A stretch of DNA of 64,000 nucleotides from Lepturacanthus savala. Lineage: Eukaryota > Chordata > Actinopteri > Scombriformes > Trichiuridae. Shown here piece by piece: positions 1 through 10,815 of this stretch. Numbering within the stretch: position 1 is the first letter of the stretch; each line of letters starts with the position of its first letter. A model generated the notes under the pieces. The model was not told the DNA's origin, made no database searches, and worked only from the letters and a program-made list of their open reading frames with translations. The DNA is taken from assembly GCA_030544235.1 (NCBI GenBank), contig CM060462.1, positions 37,989,526 to 38,053,525 of the forward strand, read 5' to 3'. The translations under genes were made by a program, and so were the position numbers.

Positions 1-640
1 CTTTGGATCTAAAAAGCATATTATAGTTCCCTCTTGGGAGCTAAAATGCATTATAAAGTGCCCTCTTGGAGCTAAAATATGTGCTAAAGTGCCCCCTGGA
101 GTTAAAATGCATATTACATTGCCCTCTTGTAACTAAAATGCATGTTAAAGTGTCCTCTTGGAGCTAAAATGCATATTAAAGTGCCCTCCAGGGAGCTAAA
201 ACGTCTATTAAAGTACCTTCTTGAACGTAAAAGTGTTAAAAAAAGTATTAAAGTGTCCTCTTGGGAGCTAAAATGGCTTTCAAAATGCCCTCTTGCAGCT
301 AAAATATATGTTAAAGTGTTCTCTTGGACCTAAAATGCATGTTAGAGTTCTCTTTTGGAGCTAAAATGTGTTAAACTGCCCTCTTGGGAGGTAAAACGTG
401 TGTTAAAATGCCCACTTGGGACCTGAAAAGCATGTTATAGTGCCCTCTTGGGAGCTAAAATGCGTTATAAAGTGCCCTGTTGGAACTGAAATATGTGCTA
501 AAGTGCCCCCTGGATCTAAAATGCGTGTTATAGTTTCCTATTGTAGCTAAAACAAATGTTAAATTTCCCTCTAGGGTGCTAAACATCTTTAAAGAGCTAA
601 AACATGTTAAAGTGGCCATGTGTATAACATAAAACAGCTT
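1..640 (+). repeat. 31-bp minisatellite array, continues past left edge
   Basis: About 20 degenerate head-to-tail copies of a 31-bp unit reading roughly CCCTCTTGGGAGCTAAAATG followed by CATGTTAAAGTG. Successive CCCTCTTGG starts lie about 31 bases apart. Drift by substitution and small indels is high, so the array is old. Short frames through it only reflect repetition. The same unit reappears in reverse orientation at 59.1-59.8 kb. Confidence 0.9.
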
Positions 641-1470
641 TTCTCTGCTGTGTTTTCCACCTCTTTCCAAAAATAAAACTCTTCTTTGTTGCATCGCGGC
701 TCAAACTGATTATTTTAAGCACATTGGTCGAGCTCCTCTTGTAAAAATGGCCGCCGCTGTCAGTCATCCTCCACACCACATGTTGATATTATCTAACCCT
801 CAAACATTATTGAATTTGCTTGTGTTTGCATGTGTTTGTTGCCTGCAGAGCAAACATCACAATGCGAGCTGTTGTGTTTGTCGATTCTGATTCGTAGATA
901 AAAGACAGACCCCCGGTCCTGAAGTTGAATGGATTATCTGTTTATGAAAAGCACTTCAGGCCGTTTTCTTTGAATTAACGCTTTGCTCGATAAAAGCTAC
1001 AGAGCGGCGGAAAAAAAGAAAAAAAAAACGTGTGACTTTCTTCTTGCGGGTGTTAGTCGGTTGACAACATCTGTCAAATGAAAAAAAGTCTATTCTCTGA
1101 GGGAGAAGAGAATAAAACCCTCGAATCAAAAGAAATCAAATGCAGGAAAAAAAAGCCCATTCAGTACAGCACAAACCGCATAAACAAGTCTACTTTTACA
1201 CTGAAGAATATGCTGCATGCAGTCATTCATTCAAACTAATGACTGCCAGTTTTGATTATGAAAGTCATTCTTTTTGCATTTAGTGACATCAAATTTGTTT
1301 TATACTGAATTAAATATATCTTCAAACGACCCAAAACAAAGTTTTTGATTTCTCTAAAATTATTTTTTTCCCTATATGGCCTACAATGGTAATACTGGGT
1401 GGATTTTGACCAAAAGTAAATGTAAGTAGCAAAACTGTGTGTCAAAATTGCAACGAAAAGCCCAATGTAA
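641..1470. other. unique AT-rich DNA, no gene seen
   Basis: Only poly(A) runs near 1010-1030 and 1080 and ordinary AT-rich sequence are visible. No exon-like frame, RNA gene or recognisable transposon was found. Confidence 0.5.
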
Positions 1471-1476
1471 ACTGGC

Positions 1477-1546
1477 TAGCTAGCCACCTTAAACCGGCAG
1501 TAGGTGGCTAGCTAACTAGCTGTAAGTCAGTGTAGGTGGCTAGCTA
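1477..1546. repeat. 13-bp inverted repeat with a duplicated right arm
   Basis: TAGCTAGCCACCT (1477-1489) is perfectly complementary to AGGTGGCTAGCTA at 1502-1514, across a 12-base spacer. The right arm is repeated at 1534-1546. The segment could form a stem-loop with either arm. Function unknown. Confidence 0.7.
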
Positions 1547-1652
1547 TCATTTATCGCTAATGTTATGACCGTGGATAATAACACATTTATTTATAACAGG
1601 GAGGATTTGGCAAGCAAACCCACCAGGAAGTGTCCTGCTAAATACATTGAAA

Positions 1653-1825
1653 CCATGGATGTATTATAGACCTGGATATGGCGCCAATTTTTCCCAGTGG
1701 CCACTCGTGGTACTGCAACAAAAAATCCTTTTTTCTCATAGACCGCAATAATAAAACTGTTGACAGAACACCCCCAGCTTTAACCCTGTTAATTACTAAT
1801 CTTTGGATTCTATATGTTTAAGTCA
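1653..1825 (+). repeat. interspersed repeat, copy 1
   Basis: Contains 'gtattatagacctggatatg', then 'ggccactcgtggtactgcaac', 'catagaccgcaata' and 'gttgacag'. The same words in the same order occur on the other strand at 23,880-24,070. This makes it a dispersed, probably non-autonomous element of unknown class. No terminal repeats could be fixed. Confidence 0.75.
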
Positions 1826-1919
1826 TGGGCTTTTTATCCTTCAAAAACCTTTCTAAAGGTCATGAGGGTTCAAATATTTAGTTTACTCAACTTTTTATCT
1901 AAGTTTGATAACTTTAAAC

Positions 1920-1922
<3 letters not shown>

Positions 1923-1962
<40 letters not shown>
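1923..1962. repeat. (AT)n microsatellite
   Basis: Twenty uninterrupted AT dinucleotides. Confidence 0.95.
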
Positions 1963-1964
<2 letters not shown>

Positions 1965-1974
1965 CAAATATTAA

Positions 1975-2520
1975 TCCTTATTTCTAACCTTGTCAATGTT
2001 CTCACTATATTTTCTATTAATTTCACAACTCAGGGTGGTAAATAAAAGTGCAACTTTTCATGGAAAACAGCACTAAAATGTGCTTATTTTTCTAAAATAA
2101 ACTTGCAGTCTAAATTACTTCAAACACGAAAGGTAAATTCCAGTCTGCCGCCATGTTGGATCCACAGTTATCAACTATTCGTATGAACTAGATATTTATA
2201 GATATTAACTACATATAAACACAGTAATGAATGACATATAAACATCATATGAACACAGATATGAATACTACCAATAAAATTAAGAATTACCATTTTTTTA
2301 AAGCTAAAGTGCTACCATATCAGTATTTTTCTTTGCTTCGAGCTCGTCGGATCATTTATTAACGTCCCGTTTGTTCACCGTTTTCTAACATCTGTCATTT
2401 CTAACCTTGTCAGTGTCTTGACTATAATTTATTTTTTATTCATTTTACATTTTACAACACGGTGGTAAATAAAAGTGTGACTTTTCATCGTCTGGGTGAC
2501 CCTAAACTTCCGTCCTGCGA
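1975..2520. repeat. two diverged direct copies of a short repeat
   Basis: The block 'tttctaaccttgtcaatgtt' to 'ggtggtaaataaaagtgcaac' (1979-2060) recurs at 2399-2485, followed there by 'gtctgggtgaccctaaactt'. Inverted relatives of its pieces lie at 18,427-18,465 and 19,020-19,100. The 'gggtgacccyaaact' end resembles a DNA-transposon terminus, but the class is uncertain. Confidence 0.6.
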
Positions 2521-2595
2521 GGTCTTTTCCTGTCAAAGCCAGAAGGAGAAAAGTAGGCTACAATCCAACTAAAACCCTCCCTTCACATCCCTCCA

Positions 2596-2654
2596 AACAC
2601 ACACACACACCCACACACACACACACATTCCGTGTGTGTGTGTGTGTGTGTGTC
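2596..2654. repeat. (CA)n-TTCC-(GT)n inverted microsatellite
   Basis: An interrupted CA run (2596-2628) is followed after TTCC by a TG run (2632-2653). The two arms are complementary and could fold into a long hairpin. The downstream flank begins GGGAAAGAGCT, a word also seen inside the CA/TG pair at 42.8 kb. Confidence 0.9.
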
Positions 2655-2824
2655 TGGGAAAGAGCTGTGTAGCTATCAGAGCTCAGCGTGAGAGCATTTG
2701 ATATTCATAGAAGGGAAGAGGAGGAGAAAGTGAAACAACAGCGGGGGCACTGCCTTACGCGTGATATTACATTGTAATTATGATTTGGATGCAGGCACTG
2801 AGAAAAACGCTGAGGGCGCACTAC

Positions 2825-2826
<2 letters not shown>

Positions 2827-2856
<30 letters not shown>
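2827..2856. repeat. (CA)n microsatellite
   Basis: Fifteen CA units without interruption. Confidence 0.95.
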
Positions 2857-2858
<2 letters not shown>

Positions 2859-3894
2859 CAGAGTTAAAGGTACTGGCACACACCCCTGGGGGTGGAGGCA
2901 CTTGAAACTTCAAACTGCCCCCCTCTCTGCAGCTGTAATGTGGGATCACTTGTTTTGAAAGCAGGGAGATGAGGTGCTACACGGGTCCAGGTTTCTACTG
3001 CTATCCACGGAGAGAGTCTGATTGTTTCTTCTTCTTCTTCTTCTTCTTCGCACCATCACTATTTGCAGATGTCAATCTGGGCGCCTTTTGAGAAAATGGA
3101 TTTTTCAGCATGAAGCAGAATGTTGAGAGAAATCATCACCAGAAGAGGTGGATAATATGGAGGGAGAAGGAGGAGGAGGAAGAGAGGGAGACTGATGTGG
3201 TTCAACCAGGGGGTTAGACCTGGAACGTATCAGACAGACAGGAGGCAGACAGACAGACAGAGATCATGAACTGGCCATTATATCCTCAAAGAGCTGCTCC
3301 CCCAACATGACAGAGACTGAGTGCTGTGTGATGTGTTGCTGGAATCGTGCCAGTGGGATTTTTCTAAATTTGATTTGTAAAGCCTTTTTAAAAAGAGAAA
3401 AAAAACAAGAGACAGTCGAGCAGCAGAGAAAAAAATGAATGAAAATAGAAAAAAGTGATTTTTTTGTCTAATATAACACATCAAAAGATGTCCCCCTCCA
3501 AAAAATAAATAATTTAGGATATTAACCCTCATGTTGTGTTGGTTTCATGTTAATTAATCTGGTTGAATTTGACCGTTCCATTAACCCATTTAAGCCAATA
3601 AGCCTTTAAATCCATGACTGTCATTTTATACTATTTATAAACTGTGGAATAGTTTTAATACGCACAATATATTCACAAAATACACAGAGGAGGATATGTA
3701 CATCTGTATTAATTAACTGTTTTATTCTAAGTGACATCAGATCATCATTTATTTATTGTTTATTTTATTGATATTGCATTCAAGTGGACAGCAAGTCAGA
3801 ATTTCATTGTACAAACTTGTGCACATGACAAAAAACAGTTTGAACCCATTTAAAATGTGTTTATCTATTCTCTCTTTTTGTATTTGAATCTATG
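2857..3894. other. unique DNA with (TTC)n, no gene seen
   Basis: A (TTC)8 run lies at 3026-3049 and purine-rich GGA/GAA-like sequence at 3160-3190. 2870-3260 is less AT-rich than its surroundings. No frame there looks like a protein. 3530-3894 is AT-rich with nothing recognisable. Confidence 0.5.
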
Positions 3895-5170
3895 TCTCTC
3901 ATTTAGAAATGGTGGTCCCCGCAATGTAGGTATTTGCCAGAGGACCCCACAGTGTCAGATAAACATGGTTGTGTGTTCTTTGATCTATCTTAACTATCGT
4001 TCTGTTGTTTAATCTATGTCTATCTCATTTAGAAATGGTGGTCCCCACAATGTAGGTATTTTCCAGAGGACCCCACAGTGTCAGATAGACCTGTTTGTGT
4101 GTTCTTTGATCTATCTATAGTTGAATCTATGTCTCTCATTTAGAAATGGTGGTCCCCACAATGTAGGTATTTTCCAAAGGACCCCACAGTGTCAGATAAA
4201 CCTGGGTGTGTGTTTGTTAATCTATCTTAACTAGCTATTTATAGTTGAATCTATGTCTATCGCATTTAGAAATGGTGGTCCCTACAATGTAGCTATTTGC
4301 CAGAGGACCCCACAGTGTCCGATAAACCTGTGTGTGTTTGTTAATCTATTTTAACTATCTATCTATAGTTGAATCTATGTCTCTCATTTAGAAATGGTGG
4401 TCCCTACAATGTAGCTATTTGCCAGAGGACCCCACAGTGTCCGATAAACCTGTGTGTGTTTGTTAATCTATTTTAACTATCTATCTATAGTTGAATCTAT
4501 GTCTCTCATTTAGAAATGGTGGTCCCCAAACTGTAGGTAGTTGCTAGAGGACCCCACAGTGTCAGATAAACCTGCTTGTGTGTTCTATGATCTACCTATA
4601 GTTGAATCTATGTCTCTCATTTAGAATGGTGGTCCCCACAATGTAGGTATTTGCCAGAGGACCCCACAGTGTCAGATAAACCTGGGTGTGTGTTTGTTAA
4701 TCTATCTTAACTAGCTATTTATAGTTGAATCTATGTCTATCGCATTTAGAAATGGTGGTCCCTACAATGTAGCTATTTGCCAGAGGACCCCACAGTGTCT
4801 GATAAACCTGTGTGTGTTTGTTAATCTATTTTAACTATCTATCTATAGTTGAATCTATGTCTCTCATTTAGAAATGGTGGTCCCCAAACTGTAGGTAGTT
4901 GCTAGAGGACCCCACAGTGTCAGATAAACCTGCTTGTGTGTTCTATGATCTACCTATAGTTGAATCTATGTCTCTCATTTAGAATGGTGGTCCCCACAAT
5001 GTAGGTATTTGCCAGAGGACCCCACAGTGTCAGATAAACCTGGGTGTATGTTTGTTAATCTATCTTAACTAGCTATTTATAGTTGAATCTATGTCTCTCA
5101 TTTAGAAATGGTGGTTCCCACAATGTAGGTATTTGCCAGAGGACCCCACAGCGTCAGATAGATCACTGTG
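3895..5170 (+). repeat. satellite of about 120 bp, 11 copies, higher-order structure
   Basis: Eleven copies of a unit containing 'tttagaaatggtggtcccc', 'ccagaggaccccacagtgtc' and 'gttgaatctatgtctctc'. The GGTGGTCC word starts near 3911, 4037, 4148, 4274, 4396, 4518, 4628, 4754, 4876, 4986 and 5110. Spacings are 126, 111, 126, 122, 122, 110, 126, 122, 110 and 124. The 110-126-122 pattern repeats, giving a nearly identical super-unit of about 358 bp (4518-4876 against 4876 onward). The core is a tandem 'gtcccc...gacccc' fish minisatellite type. Confidence 0.93.
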
Positions 5171-5399
5171 TGTGTGTCTCCATCTGACAAATGCAGATGT
5201 ACCTGAGTTCAGTTTCTTCCATTAATTCTGGTCTCCTTCATTCATTTCTAATGACCGGAATGATAAATCCTGATGGTTTTTCAGTTCATACAGTAAATAT
5301 AGGAGTTTTGTGAAGAAAAACTCAGACGCTGGTATTTCTTTGAACAGCTAAATATTCATTTTTCTTCATTTTCTGTAAAATAATCTATTTTTAGAGAAT
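5171..5399. other. AT-rich spacer, nothing recognised
   Basis: Lies between the satellite and the next repeat block. No feature supported. Confidence 0.4.
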
Positions 5400-7440
5400 G
5401 AAACAAGGAGATTAAACAGCAAACAAAATCAAATATCACATTTGTTCTAAAGGTTTTACTCTCGTATGAGCATAAAATCCTCATTTTAGTGGGTTAACAG
5501 CAAATATGTGTGTTGTTATAATATTAAAAAAGTGCAGTGAAGCAGAAAAACAGTATATTTTTATGACAATTAAAGCATTTTCTATGGATGATCCAGACAT
5601 GTTTGATTTGACTTTTTCCCACAAAAAAGGTCAAACTATATAAAAAAAACTCGCCTACAGACATGAATTTTCTATAAAATAATTAAAAAATTGACACATA
5701 TTTCTTCACATTTTGATTTAATTTGACTTAGGATATAAAATGCAGTGTTTTCAATGCACCCAAATAAAGATTATTATAAGGATTTAGCCTTTATTCACAT
5801 TTATGCACCTCATTCAATCATTCAATCATCATCTCATTCACCTTACGTATAAATATAAATATGGAACATTACTACAACTCCCATTAAAGAAACCTGCTCC
5901 TGTGGGATGTTTCAATTCGATTAGTAAAGGTTTTATTTTTGAGGAGAGAGAGAAAGAGAGAGCTGTCAGCCTGCTACACCACATCTACTCCGCTTTTTTT
6001 TTTTTTTTTTCAAAGATAAGTAGTATTGATTTACTTTGAGGCTGTAAAAAGTATTCGTCTTAAGAGCTGACATTTAATAATCTCCACCTAATCCATGTTT
6101 TTGCTGGGAGCCTCTTGAGATGCCGGCGAGTCCTCTATTGTTCTGCTGTTCTCTCCTGCACCGACTGTATATCTAATGAAGGAGACTGACATGTTTAACC
6201 CCTCCATGCCTCACAGCTACACCTCCAAAACAAGAAAAAACACTGCAGTTTATTAGACGAGTGGAGGAATGCAGCAGCTCTTTGGGTTAAATCAATCTCA
6301 CTTTTATGAAAAGATTCTTGTTTTTACTTCGTAGTGTCAGTGTGTGATTTTTCATTGAGAGTAAAGGTTTGTTTGCATCTCCTTAAATATCAAGAAGAAG
6401 AAAAGGCAAATAAAAGCAGAACAAGTGGTTCAAATATTACATTTGTTCCAAAGGTTTTATCATCTTACGAGAACAGAATCCTCATTTTAGTGGTTTAACA
6501 GCAGGTTAAACATCTGTGTTGTTACGATAATAAAATGTGGTGAAATGCAATGAAGCAATAAAAACAGTATATTTTATTACAAATAAAGCTGATTCTATCA
6601 ATATAATAGACTGACTGATAAAGTTAAAGATCACTATTCACAAATATATTTGCAAAAATAAACTAGTTATAGTTCGTTTATTGTTTTTAAGTCTTTCCAA
6701 AAACAATAATATTAACTAGTTGTTTTTTTAAATATGTAGCTGTGAGCTATTATTGTTCAATATATTGCCAAAGTCCACATAGAACCACAGATTTGATCAG
6801 TTTTATCACTGAAACTATGTGTTAAATTTAATTTTCATATCAAATGTTGAATCTTTATTTAACCAGTTAACATTTAGATGAAGGTTTGTTACAGTATATT
6901 ACATCTGTTCCAAAGGTTTTATTGTCTTAAGATTAGAAAATTCTCATTGAATTGGGTTTAACAGCAGGTTAAAGCAAACATCTGTGTTGGTATGATAATA
7001 AAATGTGGTGAAATCCAGTATATTTTTATTATAAAGCAGTTTCTATTAATATATTTGACCCACAAGAATCTTTAAAGATCATTAATCACACATTTAAAAA
7101 ACTAGTTTGTTCATAGTTGATAATTGTTAATAGTTATTAGATCATTTATAGTTCTACAATTTAACAATATATAACAATAACATAATAACAAAGGTTTGTT
7201 TGCATCTTTTGAGAATGGAACAAGATTAAACAGCAAACAAAAGTGGACCAAATGGTTTAAATATCACATTTCTTCCAAAGATTTATCCTCTTAAGAGAAT
7301 AAAATCCTCATTTTAGTGGGTTGACAGGAGGTTAAAGCACATATCTGTATTATTATAATAATCAAGTATGATTTTATTACAGTTAAAGCAGATTCTATTG
7401 ATATATCAGACCCACAAGAGTCAAGACTGACATGTTTAAG
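5400..7440 (+). repeat. four degenerate copies of a local repeat
   Basis: The ordered words 'cacatttgttctaaaggttt', 'atcctcattttagtgggtt', 'aacagcaggttaaa', 'ctgtgttgtta' and 'cagtatatttttat' occur around 5440-5600, 6435-6600, 6895-7060 and 7260-7430. The 'cctcattttagtgg' words lie roughly 1000, 460 and 365 bases apart. This is an old local amplification with AT-rich divergence between copies and no coding content. Confidence 0.75.
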
Positions 7441-8061
7441 ATGTAAAAACAACTTTCAAAAATTTGTGTTTGAATTTTTTGCACAAAAAAGTTCAAATTG
7501 TTAAAACCAAAAGAAACGTGCCTCCAGACATCTGATATGGATTTTCAGCAAAAACACATGGATATAAAAACCCTTAAAACGGCTTCTACTTCGCCTCCTT
7601 CATTAAAACTCGTCCAAACTCTGTGAATATGCAAATCTGTTTGGTTTCAGAAGTTTAGTGTTTCCCACAGGATCAGAGTCTGTTCTCAGCTGTCAGACAG
7701 TCGATCAATACGAGATGTAGTCAGGTCATCGAACTTTAGTTCACTTTATGTTCAAATCTGCTGCCTGTGTTGGAAATAATGAGCCGTTGTTGTTGTCAAA
7801 TCACCACGGAAACACGAAGGATTCAACGTCACGTTTCCTGCTGATCAGCTGATTCCAATCATTTACCACGTGTTTTTTAGTTTGCTTTTCGTGAACTAGG
7901 TCAAATATTGTAGTTGATTGTTGATTTTTTGAGTTTTGCTTGTCACTGCCAGGGCTGCACTGAAGAAACAGAGGTCATGACCTTTGTATTTGTTTCCTTT
8001 ATCCTCTAGGCACCAACGTCAACTTCAGCCGACAAGATGCCGCACAATAAAAATAGTGTCA
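7441..8061. other. unique DNA, no gene seen
   Basis: AT-rich to 7600, then more balanced sequence. No exon, RNA gene or repeat could be supported. Confidence 0.4.
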
Positions 8062-8065
8062 TTAA

Positions 8066-8442
8066 CCCTCTACTGCATCAAACATTACATAGACATGGTA
8101 AAAAAAATGTTTTGGGTGTTTTTATTACTTAAAATGACCTAAATAATATCTTTTGAAAATATAAGATATAAGAAATTTTAGCATATTAGAACAAAAATGA
8201 AGAAATTCAAGTAAAATTTTTTATTTGGTCCCAAATTCTGAATAAAAAACAACTGAGACAGTGATGCTCACATTGCAAATGTCCATCAGCAATAGGGATA
8301 TCCTGGTCATGTGACCTCATAAATTCTATGTCCTTCAAAATAAAAGCCCCCTTTTCACACCTAACTGTAAAAACATGAATTTTACATCACAGCTTTTTAG
8401 AAAAATGAAGATAAAGTAATTGCAATGCAACACAATAGAGGG
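8066..8442 (+). mobile_element. TTAA-flanked MITE, copy A, complete (377 bp)
   Basis: Begins TTAA|CCCTCTACTG at 8062/8066 and ends CAATAGAGGG|CTAA at 8442. It therefore has short terminal inverted repeats and a TTAA-type target duplication, mutated on the right. TTAA targets and CCC-starting termini are hallmarks of the piggyBac superfamily. Inside is one family core: GATGCTCACAT, AATAGGGATATCC, GGTCATGTGACC, then TCCTTCAAAATAAAAGCCCC. No transposase is present, so it is non-autonomous. The superfamily call is inference from ends and target only. Confidence 0.8.
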
Positions 8443-8446
8443 CTAA

Positions 8447-8690
8447 AAGGAATTTAGAGGATCAGTATCTAAAATGCTGCAGTGATAAAACAAAGGAATA
8501 ATAGTGTGTATTTCAGCAAAAGGAAAATGGGGAAAAAAATGGAAACTTTCCAAGAAAACAACCCTTGTGGCCACTGGAGTGGAGATTTCTGGGTTTATGG
8601 CTGCACTTGAAAGCCTCATGAAGGTTTTACTGTCTGTTGTCGGCGATGTCGACGTGAAGCTTTGACGTTTTAAAGTGGAGACGCCTCTTA
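8447..8690 (+). repeat. triplicated flank, copy A
   Basis: Sequence just right of MITE A, including 'tggagtggagatttctgggt', 'tatggctgcacttgaaagcc' and 'atgaaggttttactgtc'. It recurs at 10,690-10,815 and 12,769-12,985. Copies A and C share both MITE and flank, so the MITE was already in place when the segment duplicated. Confidence 0.85.
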
Positions 8691-9690
8691 AGTGTAGTTG
8701 GCTGAAGTGACTGCAGATAAAAGCTCAGACAGAGGGGCTGAGAGGGTTTTTGCAGCAGGAGGAGAAGGAATCATGGTGCAGGTGTGAGAAAGAGAGAAAA
8801 CGGCTCCAAAAATATAAAAAATGACGGCGTTGGTTTTATTGGGATGAGCTCCCACGAATAAATGAATGTATGTGAAACCTTGGAAGTTTAACTACTTCAC
8901 AGACGACGTCTCCTACTTCCAGGTAAAGTGTGATTTCACCGGAGGCTTCGGAGGTTTCAGCATCACGCTCGGACCTGAAATATTCAAATATTCACCCCAT
9001 AAAAATCAGGTTTCCCATTGAACGCAGAGAAACTTTCCACTTCTCTGTCGATAAATGTGTTCGGGTGTTGAACTGTGCTCATGCATCATTCTGCACATTA
9101 AGGCTCAAAACTTCTGCAGAAACAACAAGGAGAAAAAACACAAAATGGTCAAGGTCACAAACAGAAAGACCCCAAAGTGTCACATGATCAAATCTGGTCT
9201 GAATTAAGGTCAAAGCTCGAAATAAAGTGATGGATTTACAGAAAACAGACGTGACACCAGCTGATCACAACCGGGTTAAAGCTGAACTTTCAGGTTCTGC
9301 AGAGGTGGAAATAAAACCTCGGTGTAATGTTCTGTGAAATCATCCACAGTTTTATCACATCTTATTAAATCTGATGATGAAGATTTGTCTGGGATTCATT
9401 TGTTGAATAATTGTTGCTAATAGTGTGTCTTCTTTTTTTTTTGTAAATGGAACCCCATAAAGTAGCAGCTAGCTAACTTATATTATTATAATTATTTTAT
9501 GGTCTGTCCTTTTATGTGACGACTGGCAAATTTGCTTAAATCTAAATTATTCTAAAGAACTGTACTTGTTTGGTGTATTAATATACATTTGGATAGAATA
9601 AGTAACCTACAAACAAAGTAGAAGAATGAAGAATGAAACCTGGACATTCATTGGCTGACCATCAGGAATGGGAACAAATGATGAGCTGGT
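8691..9690. other. unique DNA, no gene seen
   Basis: An 85-codon frame at 8930-9187 shows no domain, codon signature or splice context that sets it apart from chance. Otherwise AT-rich with a short poly(T) near 9430. Confidence 0.45.
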
Positions 9691-10116
9691 TTGACCAGAT
9701 ATGGACACTTCAGAATCTTTGGAGGAGTGGACTCAAGAAAAGTCTATAAAGATGTTTGGGATGAAGAGGGAGAGTCTCATATTGGCACAGAGGTTCTCCA
9801 AGATCCAGCAAACAGATTTACAATGTGGTCCCTCGAGATGCTAATGGATGTTTTTGACACTGTTAAACAACAAAAACCTTGGACGGTGGGTGGCAGCTGT
9901 TTTGAAGGTTGGTTAAAAGACATTGTCATTGAAATAATAGACCGTCTATGCATCTCTAGAGTAGATTCACCTTTGTTTTTGACTCACTACGTGTTGTACT
10001 GCACCTGCTGTTTAGTGAAAGCCAAACTAGGACTTACTTCTTTTTTTGATACAGGAAATTTAGCTTTTCTCTCAGAGGCTATGTTTTGGATCAGTTGGTG
10101 GTTGTGGTTAGTGTAA
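9691..10116 (+). CDS. unrecognised 141-codon reading frame, probably chance
   Basis: An ATG-to-stop frame of 141 codons starting MTRYGHFRIFGG and ending WISWWLWLV. I recognise no family, signal peptide or catalytic motif. The C-terminal part, from about residue 95, is hydrophobic and rich in Leu, Cys and Trp, as random AT-rich translation often is. It lies in the spacer between copies A and B of the triplicated segment. A frame of this length is near the limit expected by chance in 64 kb on both strands. It could be a decayed transposon frame, since its first 60 codons are less biased, but there is no positive evidence. Confidence 0.12.
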   Translation: MTRYGHFRIFGGVDSRKVYKDVWDEEGESHIGTEVLQDPANRFTMWSLEMLMDVFDTVKQQKPWTVGGSCFEGWLKDIVIEIIDRLCISRVDSPLFLTHYVLYCTCCLVKAKLGLTSFFDTGNLAFLSEAMFWISWWLWLV

Positions 10117-10149
10117 CACATAACGTTTATTATAGAGCAGCTTAACTAC

Positions 10150-10500
10150 ATCCAGGTATTTACTGTCATTTGCAACTGGTGCGTTAAAACATCACGTATT
10201 AATATTGAATATTGGTTGAAAGCTGATTAATCAGAGCATCTTTAGTAGATACTTGTGTTCTATATTTGCATATTGTTGCTACATGGCAACAAATCTATTT
10301 TTAGCATATTGGGAAAAACCATATATAACATCAATAATAATAAAGAATATAAATTCAATGTTTTATTTGGTAAAGACTTGAGGCAATGATGCTCACTCAC
10401 AATAGGGATATCCTGGTCATGTGACCTCATCAACTGCATGTCCTTCAAAATAAAAGCCCCCTGTCCACACCTAACTGAAAAACTTCATATCAAAGCTTTT
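10150..10500 (+). mobile_element. TTAA MITE family, copy B with upstream flank
   Basis: 10,150-10,270 ('atattggttgaaagctgatt') matches the DNA before copy C at 12,455-12,565. Then come the family words 'gcatattgttgct', GATGCTCACT, AATAGGGATATCC (GGATATCC at 10,406) and GGTCATGTGACC, and finally AAAATAAAAGCCCCC. The right end is lost because a LINE tail inserted at about 10,510. Confidence 0.8.
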
Positions 10501-10509
10501 TATTGTGCA

Positions 10510-10656
10510 ATACTTGTACAATAATCTGACCTACTGAAAATATTCTATTTATTTTTTTCTTTTCTTTTCTTACATGTCACTTGTTCTGTCTCTACTGCTG
10601 CTGTTAATGCAATGTCCCCACTGTGGAACAAATAAAGGATTATCTTATCTTATCTT
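10510..10656 (+). mobile_element. 5'-truncated LINE 3' end
   Basis: Ends 'caatgtccccactgtggaac', 'aaataaaggat', then a (TTATC)n tail at 10,640-10,656. This 3' end with a short tandem tail is typical of fish L2-like LINEs. Only the 3' untranslated end is present. It interrupts MITE copy B and is therefore younger than it. Confidence 0.75.
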
Positions 10657-10689
10657 TAGAAAATTTAAGATAAAATAAAGGAATTTAAA

Positions 10690-10815
10690 GGCCTTTAGAG
10701 GATCTGTATCCTCGGTGGCTATTGGAGTGGAGATTTCTGGGTTTATGGCTGCAGTTGAAAGCCCCATGAAGGTTTTACTGTCTGTTGTTGGCGATGATGT
10801 TTTAAAGTGACGGGG
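10690..10815 (+). repeat. triplicated flank, copy B
   Basis: Shares 'ggagtggagatttctgggtt', 'tatggctgcagttgaaagcc' and 'atgaaggttttactgtctg' with copies A and C. Each copy is offset by about 2.15 kb from the next. Confidence 0.85.

Noticed and set aside
1477..1546. tRNA or microRNA hairpin
   Set aside because: The stem is only 13 bp, with a duplicated arm and no cloverleaf or mature miRNA sequence that I recognise.
3895..5170. Regularly spaced repeats resembling a CRISPR array
   Set aside because: The whole unit, including the would-be spacers, is repeated, and the surrounding DNA is clearly vertebrate. It is a satellite.
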